From Torymus aiolomorphi (lineage: Eukaryota; Arthropoda; Insecta; Hymenoptera; Torymidae): DNA of 64,000 nucleotides. The notes beneath the pieces were generated by a model. The model was not told where the DNA came from. It did no database searches and saw nothing but the letters and a program-made list of their open reading frames with translations. The position numbers and the translations under genes are program-made. Of the stretch, positions 9,822 through 20,056 are shown piece by piece. How positions within the stretch are numbered: the stretch's first letter is position 1; each line of letters begins with the position of its first letter. The stretch lies in the NCBI GenBank assembly GCA_036365515.1, contig CM070877.1, positions 85,472,522-85,536,521 of the forward strand, given 5' to 3'.

Positions 9822-11027
9822 TCACCTGAAATTTTGCTGATGTTTCTGCCGATAATAAAACGGGCAGTGATTCGCGGCTCCAGGGCAGGTAGCTGGGTTT
9901 CGGACGTTAAGGTGCCCGCAAAAGAAGCACCATCTCGGTTGTCGTGGTTCTCCGGGCAGACGCCGGCCAGAAGAAAGGGACCTCGGGGACCCGGTAGATA
10001 TCGCAGGAGCGGGTACCTGTTCTTGAGGGCGACCCCTCGAGGGCCTTCTCCTTGACTTACTCCTCTGGCGGCTCTTTGGTCTGCTCGGACGGGACTCCTT
10101 TACGGGTGTTATTACCCTACCAGGGACAGGCCTCCTCCTACCCCTGGCTGCGTTCTCTTCTTCTGCCCTGGCCCTTGCGAGTTCGGCCTGGACCCGCGCC
10201 ATCTCTTCTTCCTTGGCCTCGCGGAGGCGTCGAGCTTTCTCCAAGGCTTCGCGAGTTTTGAGAGCCTCGCGAGTCTTACTCTCGCTTCGCTGTTGGCGAA
10301 ACTCGACTGCCGCCGCGAGCTCTTGTTTGCGGCCCAGGACCAGGTTAAACCACTTTTCGGAGTGGACCCTCGCCCCTTCATAATCGTGGAAGTTATCTCA
10401 CTCCTTCGTGACGGCCTCTTCCTTTTCTCTAGCCAACTGGGATATCTCTCGAGATGCTACCAAGTTGGCTTCGAGTTTCATCCAAGCGACCGACATGGGG
10501 GGGCGACCTGACAACTCACACGACTCGCTATTCTCCGCAGGCTCCTCTACCTGCGGAGTATCGTGGGCGAGGCTCTCCTCACTGGCCCAACTCTTCCGTT
10601 TTTCCAACTCCACAGGCTCCATTACCTGTGGAGCCGACAACTCCTCTTCAATCTCGCTACTCTGGCTAAGTACCAGAGTAGCAACATCTGTCTCGGTCTT
10701 TGGCCGACGCAGGATCGACCGTGTTGGTGATGGAACTACTGGCTCCCCTGCCGGTAGTTCCTCAATAGTTAAGGAGGATCCCTCCGCGACTCCTCCTAAA
10801 ATGGCAGGTATTCCGGCACCTGGTATTATCCGGCTAGGTGTCGGAGACATCAGCTGCGCCTGTGCCAGCAGCTGGCCTACCAGCTCAAGGAGCTGCTGCG
10901 GGTTTAGTTGTCCAAGATTCATCCTGTGGACAGAGGAGAAGATAGCGTTTATCCTCGGGAACCGTTGTTCGGATTCGCGCGTGTTCTCCGTGGGGACGTC
11001 GATACGGGGTCGCAGGTTAGTACGCAA
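9822..11027 (-). pseudogene. gypsy-1 third ORF: coiled-coil, zinc-finger-like protein of unknown role
   Basis: A reading frame in the env position, overlapping the end of pol by 79 bases if read from 11027; an internal ATG at 10922 (MNLGQLNPQQ) would start just after the pol stop. One TGA at 10398-10400 interrupts an otherwise continuous frame of about 400 codons. Visible parts: a leucine/glutamine-rich N-terminus, a Pro/Ser/Glu-rich middle, a long charged helix with repeated Glu/Ala/Arg (coiled-coil-like, ends near 10150), an Arg/Ser-rich basic stretch, and a C-terminal cysteine cluster (CFFCGHLNVRNPATC). No signal peptide or membrane span, so it is not a typical envelope gene. The features resemble a gag-like nucleic-acid-binding protein. 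Function unknown. Confidence 0.6.
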
Positions 11028-14000
11028 TTCCGTGAACCTTTCGGTCGGCCACGAGATCGTTTTGGGGGCTCGCTCGCAACAGGAACGGGGTTGGTTGGTG
11101 CAGGAGAAGTTTCGCCTGGCCTTCTCGTGGCTATCGCAGTCTTTCTAGGCCTACCTCTCCCGCGAGCTTGCGTTGTCACGTCAACCTCGTCCTGATCTTG
11201 CCCAGCGCCCGCTGGCGGCTGTGTTCTCGCAAGTGGCGGGTCGCTCTTCGCCATTTCTTCTTCTTCCCCCGGTGGTTGGGGGACGTCATCCTCTCCTTCA
11301 GTTATATCGCGCTCATGTGTTTCCTCGTTATCCTCGGGCTCTTTTCCAGCGAAGTAGGGCTTCAAGTGTTCTGCATGGACCAGGTCTTCAACATCTCCTT
11401 CCTGATCCACCAGTTTGTACGTGTTGGGCCCTTTCTTCTCCAAAATCTCGTAAGGGCCAACGTATTTCGGTGCCAACTTCGCCATCACTCCTTGAGCTGC
11501 CGAGGATAACACGCGATTCTTCTTCCACACACGATCTCCGACCTCGAACTGCGGTCCTCTCCGCCTGGCGTCATATATCTCAGCATACCTCTCTTGTTCT
11601 TCTCTTAAACGGTGACCAGCATCATCTAGCATATTGCTGAGATTTTTCATCCTTTCTAACCAGGCGTCTTCGTCTTCTTGAACAACAGTCTCTTCGACTA
11701 CCTGATCTTGTTCCCTCCTCTTAGTCCCGGGAGGCACTGGCTCCCTGCCATAATTTAACATGGCCGGTGACTTACCAGTGGCACTATGGGGTGCGTTATT
11801 TAGCGCGAACACCAGTTCAGGTAGCTTCTCGTCCCAAGTATTATGGTTCCCTTCCACAAATGCCATAATACTGGTCTTAAGGATACTATTAACTCTTTCC
11901 ACCGGATTCGCTAGAGGGTGCTAAGGTGGAGTATGAGAGTGATGAACCCCTATCTCATCTAGATATTGGTCTATTATCCTGTTATTAAATTCGGTTCCGT
12001 TATCGGAAAGGAAGACCTCGGGTGCGCCATATCGTAATACTATCCTATTCTTCAACTCTTTTCGAATAGTCTTACCGTTGGCTTTCCGGATAGGAATACA
12101 CTCTACCCATCGAGTGGATAAATTCTGGAAGACCAAGATATACTCAAATCCGGCCTTGCTCCGGATAAAAGGACCCATTATATCCGCCGCGACGACTTTC
12201 CAAGGCTTATGAATAACTCGCAGCCCCATCAAACCGAGGGGTGGCCTTTGTTCTACCTTGCACTGCTGGCATATCAAACATGTTCTGACATGCTCCTTTA
12301 CTGACTTGTAGTATCTCGGCGAGTAATAATATCGGGATACTCTCGCGAAGGTCTTCTCCCTTCCGAGATGTCCAGCAGTAGGGTCGTCGTGACATTCCAA
12401 GAGAACTTTCTTTGTTTCCTCCTCAGGAACTACCAGTTTCCATGCATCGTCATCTACGCCTAAATCCTCCTCGATATCTTGATTTGGATGATACATGTAT
12501 AGCTGGCCGCCTAATACTTTCCACCTAAGATAAGTATTAGATTCTTCTAATACCTTTTTCTGCCAGCCGAGGTACCACTCGTCTTTCGTGGTTACTGCCC
12601 ACGAGACGGCGCCTACGACTGGTTGTTCTTCGTCCTCGTCTTCTTCATACATTCTCGATAATGCATCCGGCACGCAGTTGAAACTCCCTTTGCGATGCTC
12701 AACTTCAAAGTTGTGCATCTGCAGCCTAAGCGACCATCTTGCTAGTCTACCTGTCGGGCTACGCAGTGACCGAATCCAACGCAGGCTGCTATGGTCGGTC
12801 ACTACGAGCAAATTATATCCCTCTACGTATGCCCGAAACTTCCGATAGCCCATAATACAGCAAGACACTCTCTTTCTGTTACTGAGTAATTTCGCTCAGC
12901 TTTAGAGAGCGAGCGACTCGCAAACTCCAAGACTCACTCCTGGCCGTCTATCACCTGGAACAATACTGCCCCCAAACCAGAGTCACTCGCGTCAGTTTGT
13001 ATGACAAAGCGCGAAGCGAAATCCGGACGGTGTAGGACCGGAGCTGAGGCTATGAGTGCCTTGATGTGGTCGAAGGCTTGCTGGTGTCCCTCTTCCCACG
13101 CGTACCTGAAGTTTTTCTTTGTTAGCGGTGTGAGAGGGTCGGCGATCGTGGCGAAATCGGGAAGAAACTTCCGATACCACGATGCCATACCGAGGAATCG
13201 CCTTAACTGTTTTAGGTTCTTAGGCGCAGGGTATTGCATAACCGGAGCTATCTTATCTGGGTCTGGTCTAAACCCACCTCGGTTGACGAGAACACCAAGA
13301 TATTTTACCTCAGATCTACCGAATACGCTCTTCTCTCGGTTGATCGTGAGGCCTGCCTCATTGATTCTTGCCAATACGCGTTCTAACATCGCTAGATGCT
13401 CTTCAAAAGTCTCTGTTACGATGATGACGTCATCTAAATAAGACAATCCGTATGGCATTCTTTTAAATGGAAATAACCCCAGACCGGATATTGAGAATGC
13501 CGTAATCTCCCGCGATTCTTCTTTCAAAGGGATTTGATGGTATGCGCTGCTCAGATCTAAGGTTGATATATAACGGGCGGCTTGGAGGTTCCGTAGGATC
13601 TGATCCACATTTGGCAGCGGATACGCATCTTCCTTTGCTGCGGCATTCACCTTTCTCATGCCGATCACCATACGATCTTTATTGCCAGCTTTCGGCACCA
13701 TGAAAGCAGGACTGGCCCAGGGGCTCGAAGAAGGCTCGATCAATCCGGCTGCAAGCATCTCTCGAACTTGTCGATGCATTTCCTCTTCCAATTTTCTGGA
13801 AATCGGGTATTGTTTCTGCCGGATTGGTCGAGTTTTGCCAACGTCTATCTCGTGCTCAGCATAATTATTGCAGCCGAGTGGAGCGTCCACTGCTGGTAGT
13901 ACTCTTGTTAAAAGAGCTTGTAAGCGCTGGTGTTCTTCCAGCGTAATATCAGCAAGACCCGCTGAAGAAGCTTTCATCGTGTCGATAGAGGCGATCCTGA

Positions 14001-14649
14001 TCTTTGTCGGATCTTTTGGATCTGACGTGGAGACACAGGCTAGTTCTAGTCTGACACTCTTTCCGGATTTTCCCACTATCAACCTGTTCTCCACGGGATC
14101 ATGCATTGTCTCGAACATACGGACGAAATTGGAGCCGACATAGCAGTCAACCTCCAAATCTGGTATTATGGATACCAGAACGTCCTTTTTGATCCCGCCC
14201 AACTCGAACGGGAGGTCTACGTGTTCCGTTTCGCGGAGCAAATTATTACCAGCACGTCTGGCTCCTGCACCAGAGGCTGGTCGGAACGTACGTCCGTATT
14301 CTGTTGCTATCTGTAACCCGAGCGATCCCATCACTGTTCTCGGTGCTCCGGTATCATACAGCGCGCGAATGCGGAACCCTCCGATTCCCACTTGTACCCA
14401 CCAACGCAACTCGTCGGGTTGTACTGGGATCTGATTGGAACTGGGTTCGAGCTCCTTCACGGAGGTGTTCCTTTGCTCGACTTTCGCTTCGTCTGAGCAT
14501 TGCTCGACTTTGACCTGGCTAGCGGTCACTACCAGATCAGTTGGTCGCTCTACCTCCTTCTTTAACACTTTCGGGGCCTCTTTCATGGTCTCGGCGGATT
14601 TGGGCCCATTTAATCTCGCCGTTTCTCGTTTCCCGAACACTCGGGGCAA
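10949..14649 (-). pseudogene. pol: gypsy-1 pol: protease, RT, RNase H, integrase
   Basis: Retropepsin is marked by LYDTGAPRTVMG. RT shows SPWASPAFMVPK, DLSSAYHQIPL, FKRMPYGLS and YLDDVII (13420-13440). RMPYGLS runs directly into YLDD, so about 25-30 residues of the RT palm are missing in frame. RNase H begins at IQTDASDSGLGAVLFQ, is broken by TGA at 12934-12936, and shifts frame near 12850-12870 before TDHSSLRW. Integrase has the HHCC finger (ending CLICQQC), AADIMGPF and SDNGTEF; a TAG at 11921-11923 separates these from the NPVER block with the catalytic Glu. The GPY/F-type C-terminus (YVGPYEI) follows, then two AT-hook motifs (RGRPRK, RGRPKG). Pol is in the -1 frame relative to gag and has no obvious ATG of its own, so expression by frameshifting is likely. 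Confidence 0.93.
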
Positions 14650-16512
14650 AACGAGCGACGATATCCTAACCTACCGCAGCCCCAGCACTTAATCGGCTCG
14701 GCAGGTCTGCTGGGTTTGTGGCTCGTCTCTCCGCCACCTTCACTTTTCTTGCCGCCACCGGTTGGGGGTCTTTTTCCTTCATCTTTCCTCTCTTTAGCCT
14801 TTGCCGGTGGCGGCTTGTCCTTATCTTGGCGATAATCGCTTTTTCTCCTAGGGTTGTTGCCGGATTGACGAGAGTTCTGCTTATTTCTCATCTCATTCAA
14901 TCCGGCTTCTAACCTCGAAATCGACGCCAGAATCGACTGATCTGGGGGCGTTTCTTGGCTTGCAGAACCATCATACGCTCCGGCACCCACACCGGAGAGC
15001 TTTGGTTTCGCAAGTTTTGAGGCTGTAGCTTTGTACGCCGCCTCCGGTAACATGGTTAAATCCGGAGGTGGTGGAGGTCGGAAAAGCCTTTCCGTTTCAA
15101 GGATCATCTCTGCTTCCCGAGACAGCTCTTGTAAGTCGTCGATGACCCGGAAGTCAGCTCTCCTTACCAGTTTCTGTATATCCGGCCTTAAATTCCTGTG
15201 CAGCATGTCAAGCTGCATTTCTTGGTTCGGGATCGGCTCCATTTTTCTAATTATTACCAGGAGGCAAGTTATGAAGTCTCTCGATAACTCATCTTCTCCT
15301 TGCGTCCTGGCTGTCGCTTCGGCCAATAACCGCTGTTGATAACCTCTTCCGATTCCATATCAACGACGAGCTGCTGAACGAAAGTCTGACCATGTGTTCC
15401 ATCCCTGTTTCTCTACTTGAAACCACATGGCTGCTACTCCTTTCAAAAGCTCAGGCAGGGCTTGGAATACCTCAGCTTCCGTCAGACTGGTAGATCCGCG
15501 ACACGCTTCCACTTTTTCGAGGAAAATCTCTATACTCTGGCCTTTTTCACCAGAAAAGGACACATTCCATTTCCGGACAGTGAGTCCGACGTCAACAATG
15601 GGGAAGGTTTGCCTTCTCAACGATGAATCTTCGACTCCACTGGCGCCGAGGTTCTCGGAGGTATCGTTCCTCGAGAATCCTCCCCCCTCCCCCCAGGTTC
15701 TGCCACGGTTGCCCAACAGTGGCTGGGTCCTGTCACCTAAATGCGCCTGGGGGTGTCGATGCTCCGTTCCGATGCGGATCGACGGGGTACTGACACGTGT
15801 ATGTGTCTTGTAGGCGTACGTGTTCCTTCCGTTGTCTGGTCCGGTCGTCTTCCATCCTGGTGCTAGATGCTGCTCCTTGTGTTGCGCAGGTTGCATTCAA
15901 TGTTTTGTTTTCCTGCATCATGTTACCGCAGAACTCTCAAAATGCTTCTGGCACCAGGAACTTCATGCCGGATGCGGATGTCATCGCTGCCATCGGCTCG
16001 GAAAACTGTGCCAGCATCGTATCGTCGACCACAGAACTTTGGTTTACTAAATTGCCAGAGTCCTGTTGGCTCGGATTTTCTGTGGTTTTACCGCCTGTTA
16101 TTTTTTTTTCTGTCGGTTGTGGGGCACGGTTTCTTTTATTGCCAACCTTGTTGCCTCAAGGTTGGCTCTTGTCGTATTGTCCTCTGCCAGCATGATTTAA
16201 CGGGTGTGGTTCGTCCATGGATTCACCCGTTATGTTCTCCCATGCTGGTGGAAGGTCTTCCGTGCTGTATTCTTGAATGAACCTAGTCCGGAGGTTTTCT
16301 CTCTTTATGAGCAGGGAATATTCATCCTGCCCTTCTTCCATTTGAAAATCCTCCGGTTCGTATACTCCAAGCAGCCACTGCGACATCCTGTTCATCTTTA
16401 TGAATTTGGAGCAGCTGGTTTTTAAATTCAGTGTCTGTAGATGATCGTCTACTTCTTTTGCCGTCAAACATTGGCACCAATTTCCGATGGCTTCCTCTAT
16501 ATTCTGCGCCAT
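14610..16512 (-). pseudogene. gag: gypsy-1 gag
   Basis: Structural polyprotein, start ATG at 16512. The N-terminal part continues past a TGA at 16156-16158 and another at 15937-15939, then a frameshift within about 15730-15900 leads into the Retrotrans_gag-like core (VRKWNVSFSGEKGQSIEIFL, then MWFQVEKQGWNTW). A third TGA at 15360-15362 precedes the last part. The basic, Pro-rich nucleocapsid end carries a zinc knuckle, CWGCGRLGYRRSFC. Its spacing is that of CX2CX4HX4C, but the histidine is tyrosine, so metal binding is doubtful. Ends TAA at 14610-14612 in the pol overlap. Confidence 0.88.
14628..14634 (-). promoter_or_regulatory. Candidate -1 ribosomal frameshift site, gag-pol overlap
   Basis: The minus strand reads G GGA AAC in the gag frame, an X XXY YYZ slippery heptamer, 16 bases before the gag TAA (14610-14612). 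Pol is exactly the -1 frame. After a 6-base spacer, CGGCG and CGCCG about 20 bases apart could form a small stimulatory stem. GGGAAAC is a known retroviral slip site. Confidence 0.65.
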
Positions 16513-17399
16513 TTTGAATTCTTGATTCGCTTGTAGTCTTCTTTACACGCGCTTGAATGTGTATTTCAGAGTGTGGTTGTGTGTGCGGGTTCTATTTAAG
16601 GGATCGTTCCCTAAGGCGCACCTCTTAATTTACAAATCAATAAATAAATATATATAAATAATTTATAATATATTATAGTTCTACCTAACCTCCACACTCT
16701 GAATTTCACTTCGAGTTGCAGAGGGTTAGATTCCAGTCGCTCGGTTTCAAAACGCCCTGGCTGGTTTTCTTTTTAATTTGCCAGTAATTGGTGCTTCGAT
16801 CCCGATTTAGCACGAATTACTGGTTTGTCACTGTTTTTCAGCTGTTTTACAATTTTTACTCTGTAAAAAAAAATTAAATGCCAGCCAAGTCACCGCGGGT
16901 TCGAATCTACCCCTCAGTTCGATTCTTTGTCTCTGGTTCGAATCCCCTGAGGATATTGTCTATACTAGCCTTCACTAGGCTAGCAACTGGTATCGATTAA
17001 ACGCTCGTCACAAATTTAGTCGAGTGTTCAATCCCCTGATGCTTCTCCTCACAAATTCTTATTATTGTTTAAACAAATTATAATTATTGTTTAAACAAAC
17101 AAAAGTTTCGCTCGCAATTTAATTTCGCCTAGACGCACCGTATCTGACTATTTGACACGACAATCTATAAAAAAAAATAGCGACTTTGTAGCCTACAGCA
17201 ATTTATCTTGATTTTTCTCAAAAATTTTCGAACTTCTACCCCCAGAGAGTTTGCTGTAGGTTGGTTGTTGTACTTTAGTCACTTCCTAACTAAAAATCTA
17301 AAAAAAAAATCGGAAAAACGCAAAAAGAAATTTTTGGGATTCGAACTTTGCTCCTTCGAAGTCAAAATTTCGCGATATTCCCAAGCACACACACGTTTA
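16513..17399 (-). other. gypsy-1 untranslated leader
   Basis: About 890 bases between the primer-binding site and the gag ATG with no long open frame on the element strand. On the plus strand it contains two GGTTCGAATC-type motifs (about 16896-16905 and 16935-16947), which look like Pol III box B sequences, but no box A at a suitable distance was found. A retroviral packaging signal would be expected here; none can be recognised by eye. Confidence 0.6.
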
Positions 17400-17407
17400 G
17401 GGCGCCA
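17400..17407 (-). other. gypsy-1 primer-binding site
   Basis: Minus strand TGGCGCCC, starting two bases after the 5' LTR end. The eight bases match the 3' end of lysine tRNA as used by several retroviruses, but the following bases diverge, so the tRNA identity is unproved. Confidence 0.7.
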
Positions 17408-17409
17408 GT

Positions 17410-18519
17410 TGTCACGGGGTGGATTTTCGGGCTAAGGCACGTTACACCTGCGTACCTTAGCGGTTCAATTCCGTATCTCTCGGTTCAACTCCCGGAGATG
17501 TAATAGCCAGATTAGGTAACAGACGCTACAACGTCGTGCAACGTTAACCTAATCTGGTTACTTACCGTGCAACACGCAAGTCGAAGACTTGCGCTTTGTT
17601 TCTCACCAGTGACTCGAACTCTCCTCTCGTTCACTGGTTCGTGTGCCGGCTGCTCAGATGAAACGATACGTTTTCTCTTACGTAACGACCGCGGAGGCGG
17701 CGAGAAACGGGGAATGACTAGGTCGCGAAATAATAACTCGAGCAGTTAAAGTTAATAATAAAAGACTATTGTTTATTAAATAAAAGAAGTTGTGGTTTGA
17801 TAATAGATCAGAAATATAAAAGAATTGAATTTAGATTCGCGTATTCCCTATCTAAACGGTGCGCCAGCACGTTACCTCTGATGTCAGCTGCCTCGGAGAC
17901 TGACATCACGCTCGCGGTAATTTACGCCGCGCATGTGAGGTATAATACGCCTCACGTGTGCGGTACTCTACGCGCGCGCTCACCGAGTAAAGCGACGAAG
18001 TGTGAGAGCAGTCGCGATCGCCGCGCGACGCACACACATATAAGTGTGAGAGAGAGGGTAGACGGCGGGTTTACACGTGTGCGCACCTGTTGTGCGCACT
18101 CATCGACTTTGAAAAAGCCGGTGGTTTGACCTCCCGTTTAACCTTGATGAAGTGCGAGCCCGATGCCTACACTCTCTCCTCGCACTTGCTCTCATCGCAC
18201 GAGAACGCCTACTCGAAGCCGATGTCCAGGTACGACGAGCCTGGACAAGCGGTTACGCGGAGCTAATACGCGGCGCGGAAGAATGCGTGCACGCTTACCT
18301 TTTACCCAATTTAGCAACGGCTCAAGTAGTTGATCGGTCTTGGACGTGTCTGGTCTTACTTCCTGAGTAATATAAAAATCTTGATGCTGCGGTGGAGCGG
18401 ACACGAAAAGTGCTATTACTTCCTCCAGACACTAAGTAGTTTGAGTGCGGCAGGTGATACTAGCCTGTCGCACTTGAACTTTGCACTTTAACGCGCGAAA
18501 ACCGCAGAAGTACTTCAAT
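17410..18519 (-). repeat. gypsy-1 5' LTR, outer end deleted
   Basis: Matches the 3' LTR from TGTCACGG onward for 1110 bases, then stops at 18519 (equivalent to 9328), so the last about 312 bases of U3 are lost. The upstream promoter part of this LTR is therefore missing. The 11-bp hairpin near U5 is conserved in this copy too. Confidence 0.93.
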
Positions 18520-20056
18520 TCAACACCGTTGAATCCTTCACGTTCGTCAATTCGCATTCTACCATTCTTTGGAAATTCAATTATTTGGCAGTCCGAAATA
18601 GGAATTTTATAAACTTTCCGGAATAAGCAACTTCTAACCTAAATTTGCTTACAGTTGAAATAAGTTATAACCCATTCTTTTGAAAATAACGCCCTCTTTC
18701 TTGTGAAAACTATATATTACCTATGGTAAATTGCCATAATTAGTTTTTGATAAGAGCATTTTCTCACAAGACATAAGATTTTTAAAATAACACTGATTTT
18801 CACAAAAAAAAAGAAAGCATTTCTTTCATTACATATTCTTTCATTGATTTTTGCATAAATATCAGTTCCCTATATCAGCCACTATCATAAGTATAGTTCG
18901 CTTGCAGTTGTATAATAAACTCGATTAGCGTTTTGTTATCCGGATTTAGTCTGAAAAACTGGAAAAGATTGCATTGCGTACAAAAATGTCCTTATTTGTA
19001 AATGGTACAACCCTTTCAATAAATAATTCACTATTACACTATATCTACTTTCACAACCCAATCGAATAAAATAGATCCAACTTTTGATAGAAAAAACTGC
19101 AAAGCTCAACTTTTCGTATCTCTTATGGTTAGCAAAGATTTATTTAATTCCGCCGATGTAAACGAACAGCACCTTTTGGCGATCCAGTAAATCGCATAAG
19201 TTCGATACGAGCTGTTTAGTTTTGAATACAATATCCATTAACGCGTATAAATTTTTCAAGCTAAAGTCAAGATTGACTTCTGTTTTTGTATTTTCCAATC
19301 GGAAATTCTTTTACTTTATTATCCAACCTTTCAAACTATTTTGCGATAGCCGTTCTCTCGCTTGCGTAATCATGCTCTATTATATAAATATAGGTTCTTT
19401 TTCACCCGTCATAATTTTGACCTTGTCGTCTCGCGATGTCCATATTGCCCTAATAATTTCTTTACAATTTTCTAACAAATAGCTGTAGGTGGTACATTGT
19501 ACTCCTCCCCCTTGAGACAACGGCAAGGCATTAAATAACTCACTCTTTTTCAAATTATTAGTTAGTGCGCCTAAACTATGCAAATCTACCTATATCTAAG
19601 ATTTTTATTACGTATGTTATCGCGTTATCGGATTCATTTAATTGCTGATACGCGTCTTATAAAGTAATTTTTCTTCATCCAATTTCGCTGGTTTAAATTA
19701 CATACTGGTACAAATTCGCATTTTCAAATGCCAGTCCTGGATTGGTGTCGATTGCATAATAATAAAGTAGCCCATCCCTTGCGTGGATGCTAGAAACTAC
19801 TGCTCGCTTTAAATTACCATTTTTTCTAAAAAATTTCAAAAGAACTAAGTTAAAACTGCTCAGAATTAAAAACCCATTGTGTGTACAATTTTGAAGAATC
19901 TTTATCTGCAAACATGAAAGTAATATGTTATCTTTATTAGTCCGAAAACTGGTTTCAATTTCGAAGTTGTTGCAAAGATGAACATCAACGTCCTCATCTG
20001 CAAACATGAATAAAAATGTTAACTTTCTAACTTACGTTAAGCTTAACTTTTTATTC
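18520..20056. other. Unassigned region between the two gypsy elements
   Basis: Follows the truncated gypsy-1 LTR and precedes (on the minus strand, follows) the gypsy-2 integrase end. Only short minus-strand frames exist (19380-19583, 19693-20007) with no recognisable domain. In position it could be a decayed env or 3' UTR of gypsy-2, but nothing supports env directly. A motif of about 29 bases beginning AATTAAAAACCCATTGTG (19864-19892) recurs inside gypsy-2 integrase at 20484-20512. No copy of the gypsy-2 LTR was found here. Confidence 0.5.

Larger units (their letters stand above)
8217..18519 (-). mobile_element. Ty3/gypsy LTR retrotransposon, gypsy-1 (decayed)
   Basis: Complete layout on the minus strand: 5' LTR (17410-18519, outer end lost), PBS (17400-17407), leader, gag, pol (protease, RT, RNase H, integrase), an additional 3' ORF, PPT (9641-9650) and 3' LTR (8217-9640). 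The two LTRs differ at roughly three dozen sites over 1.11 kb by eye count, about 3%. The coding parts carry several stops and frameshifts plus an in-frame deletion in RT. The element is immobile by itself. Gene order PR-RT-RH-IN places it in Ty3/gypsy rather than copia or BEL. Confidence 0.95.

Noticed and set aside
10408..11195. Plus-strand frames across the gypsy-1 3' ORF (up to 246 codons)
   Set aside because: Antisense shadows of a GC-rich minus-strand coding region; no motifs.
15797..16280. Plus-strand frames over gypsy-1 gag
   Set aside because: Antisense to gag, cysteine-rich by chance, no domain.
19693..20007. Minus-strand 104-codon frame as gypsy-2 env
   Set aside because: No signal peptide, cysteine pattern or membrane span to support env.
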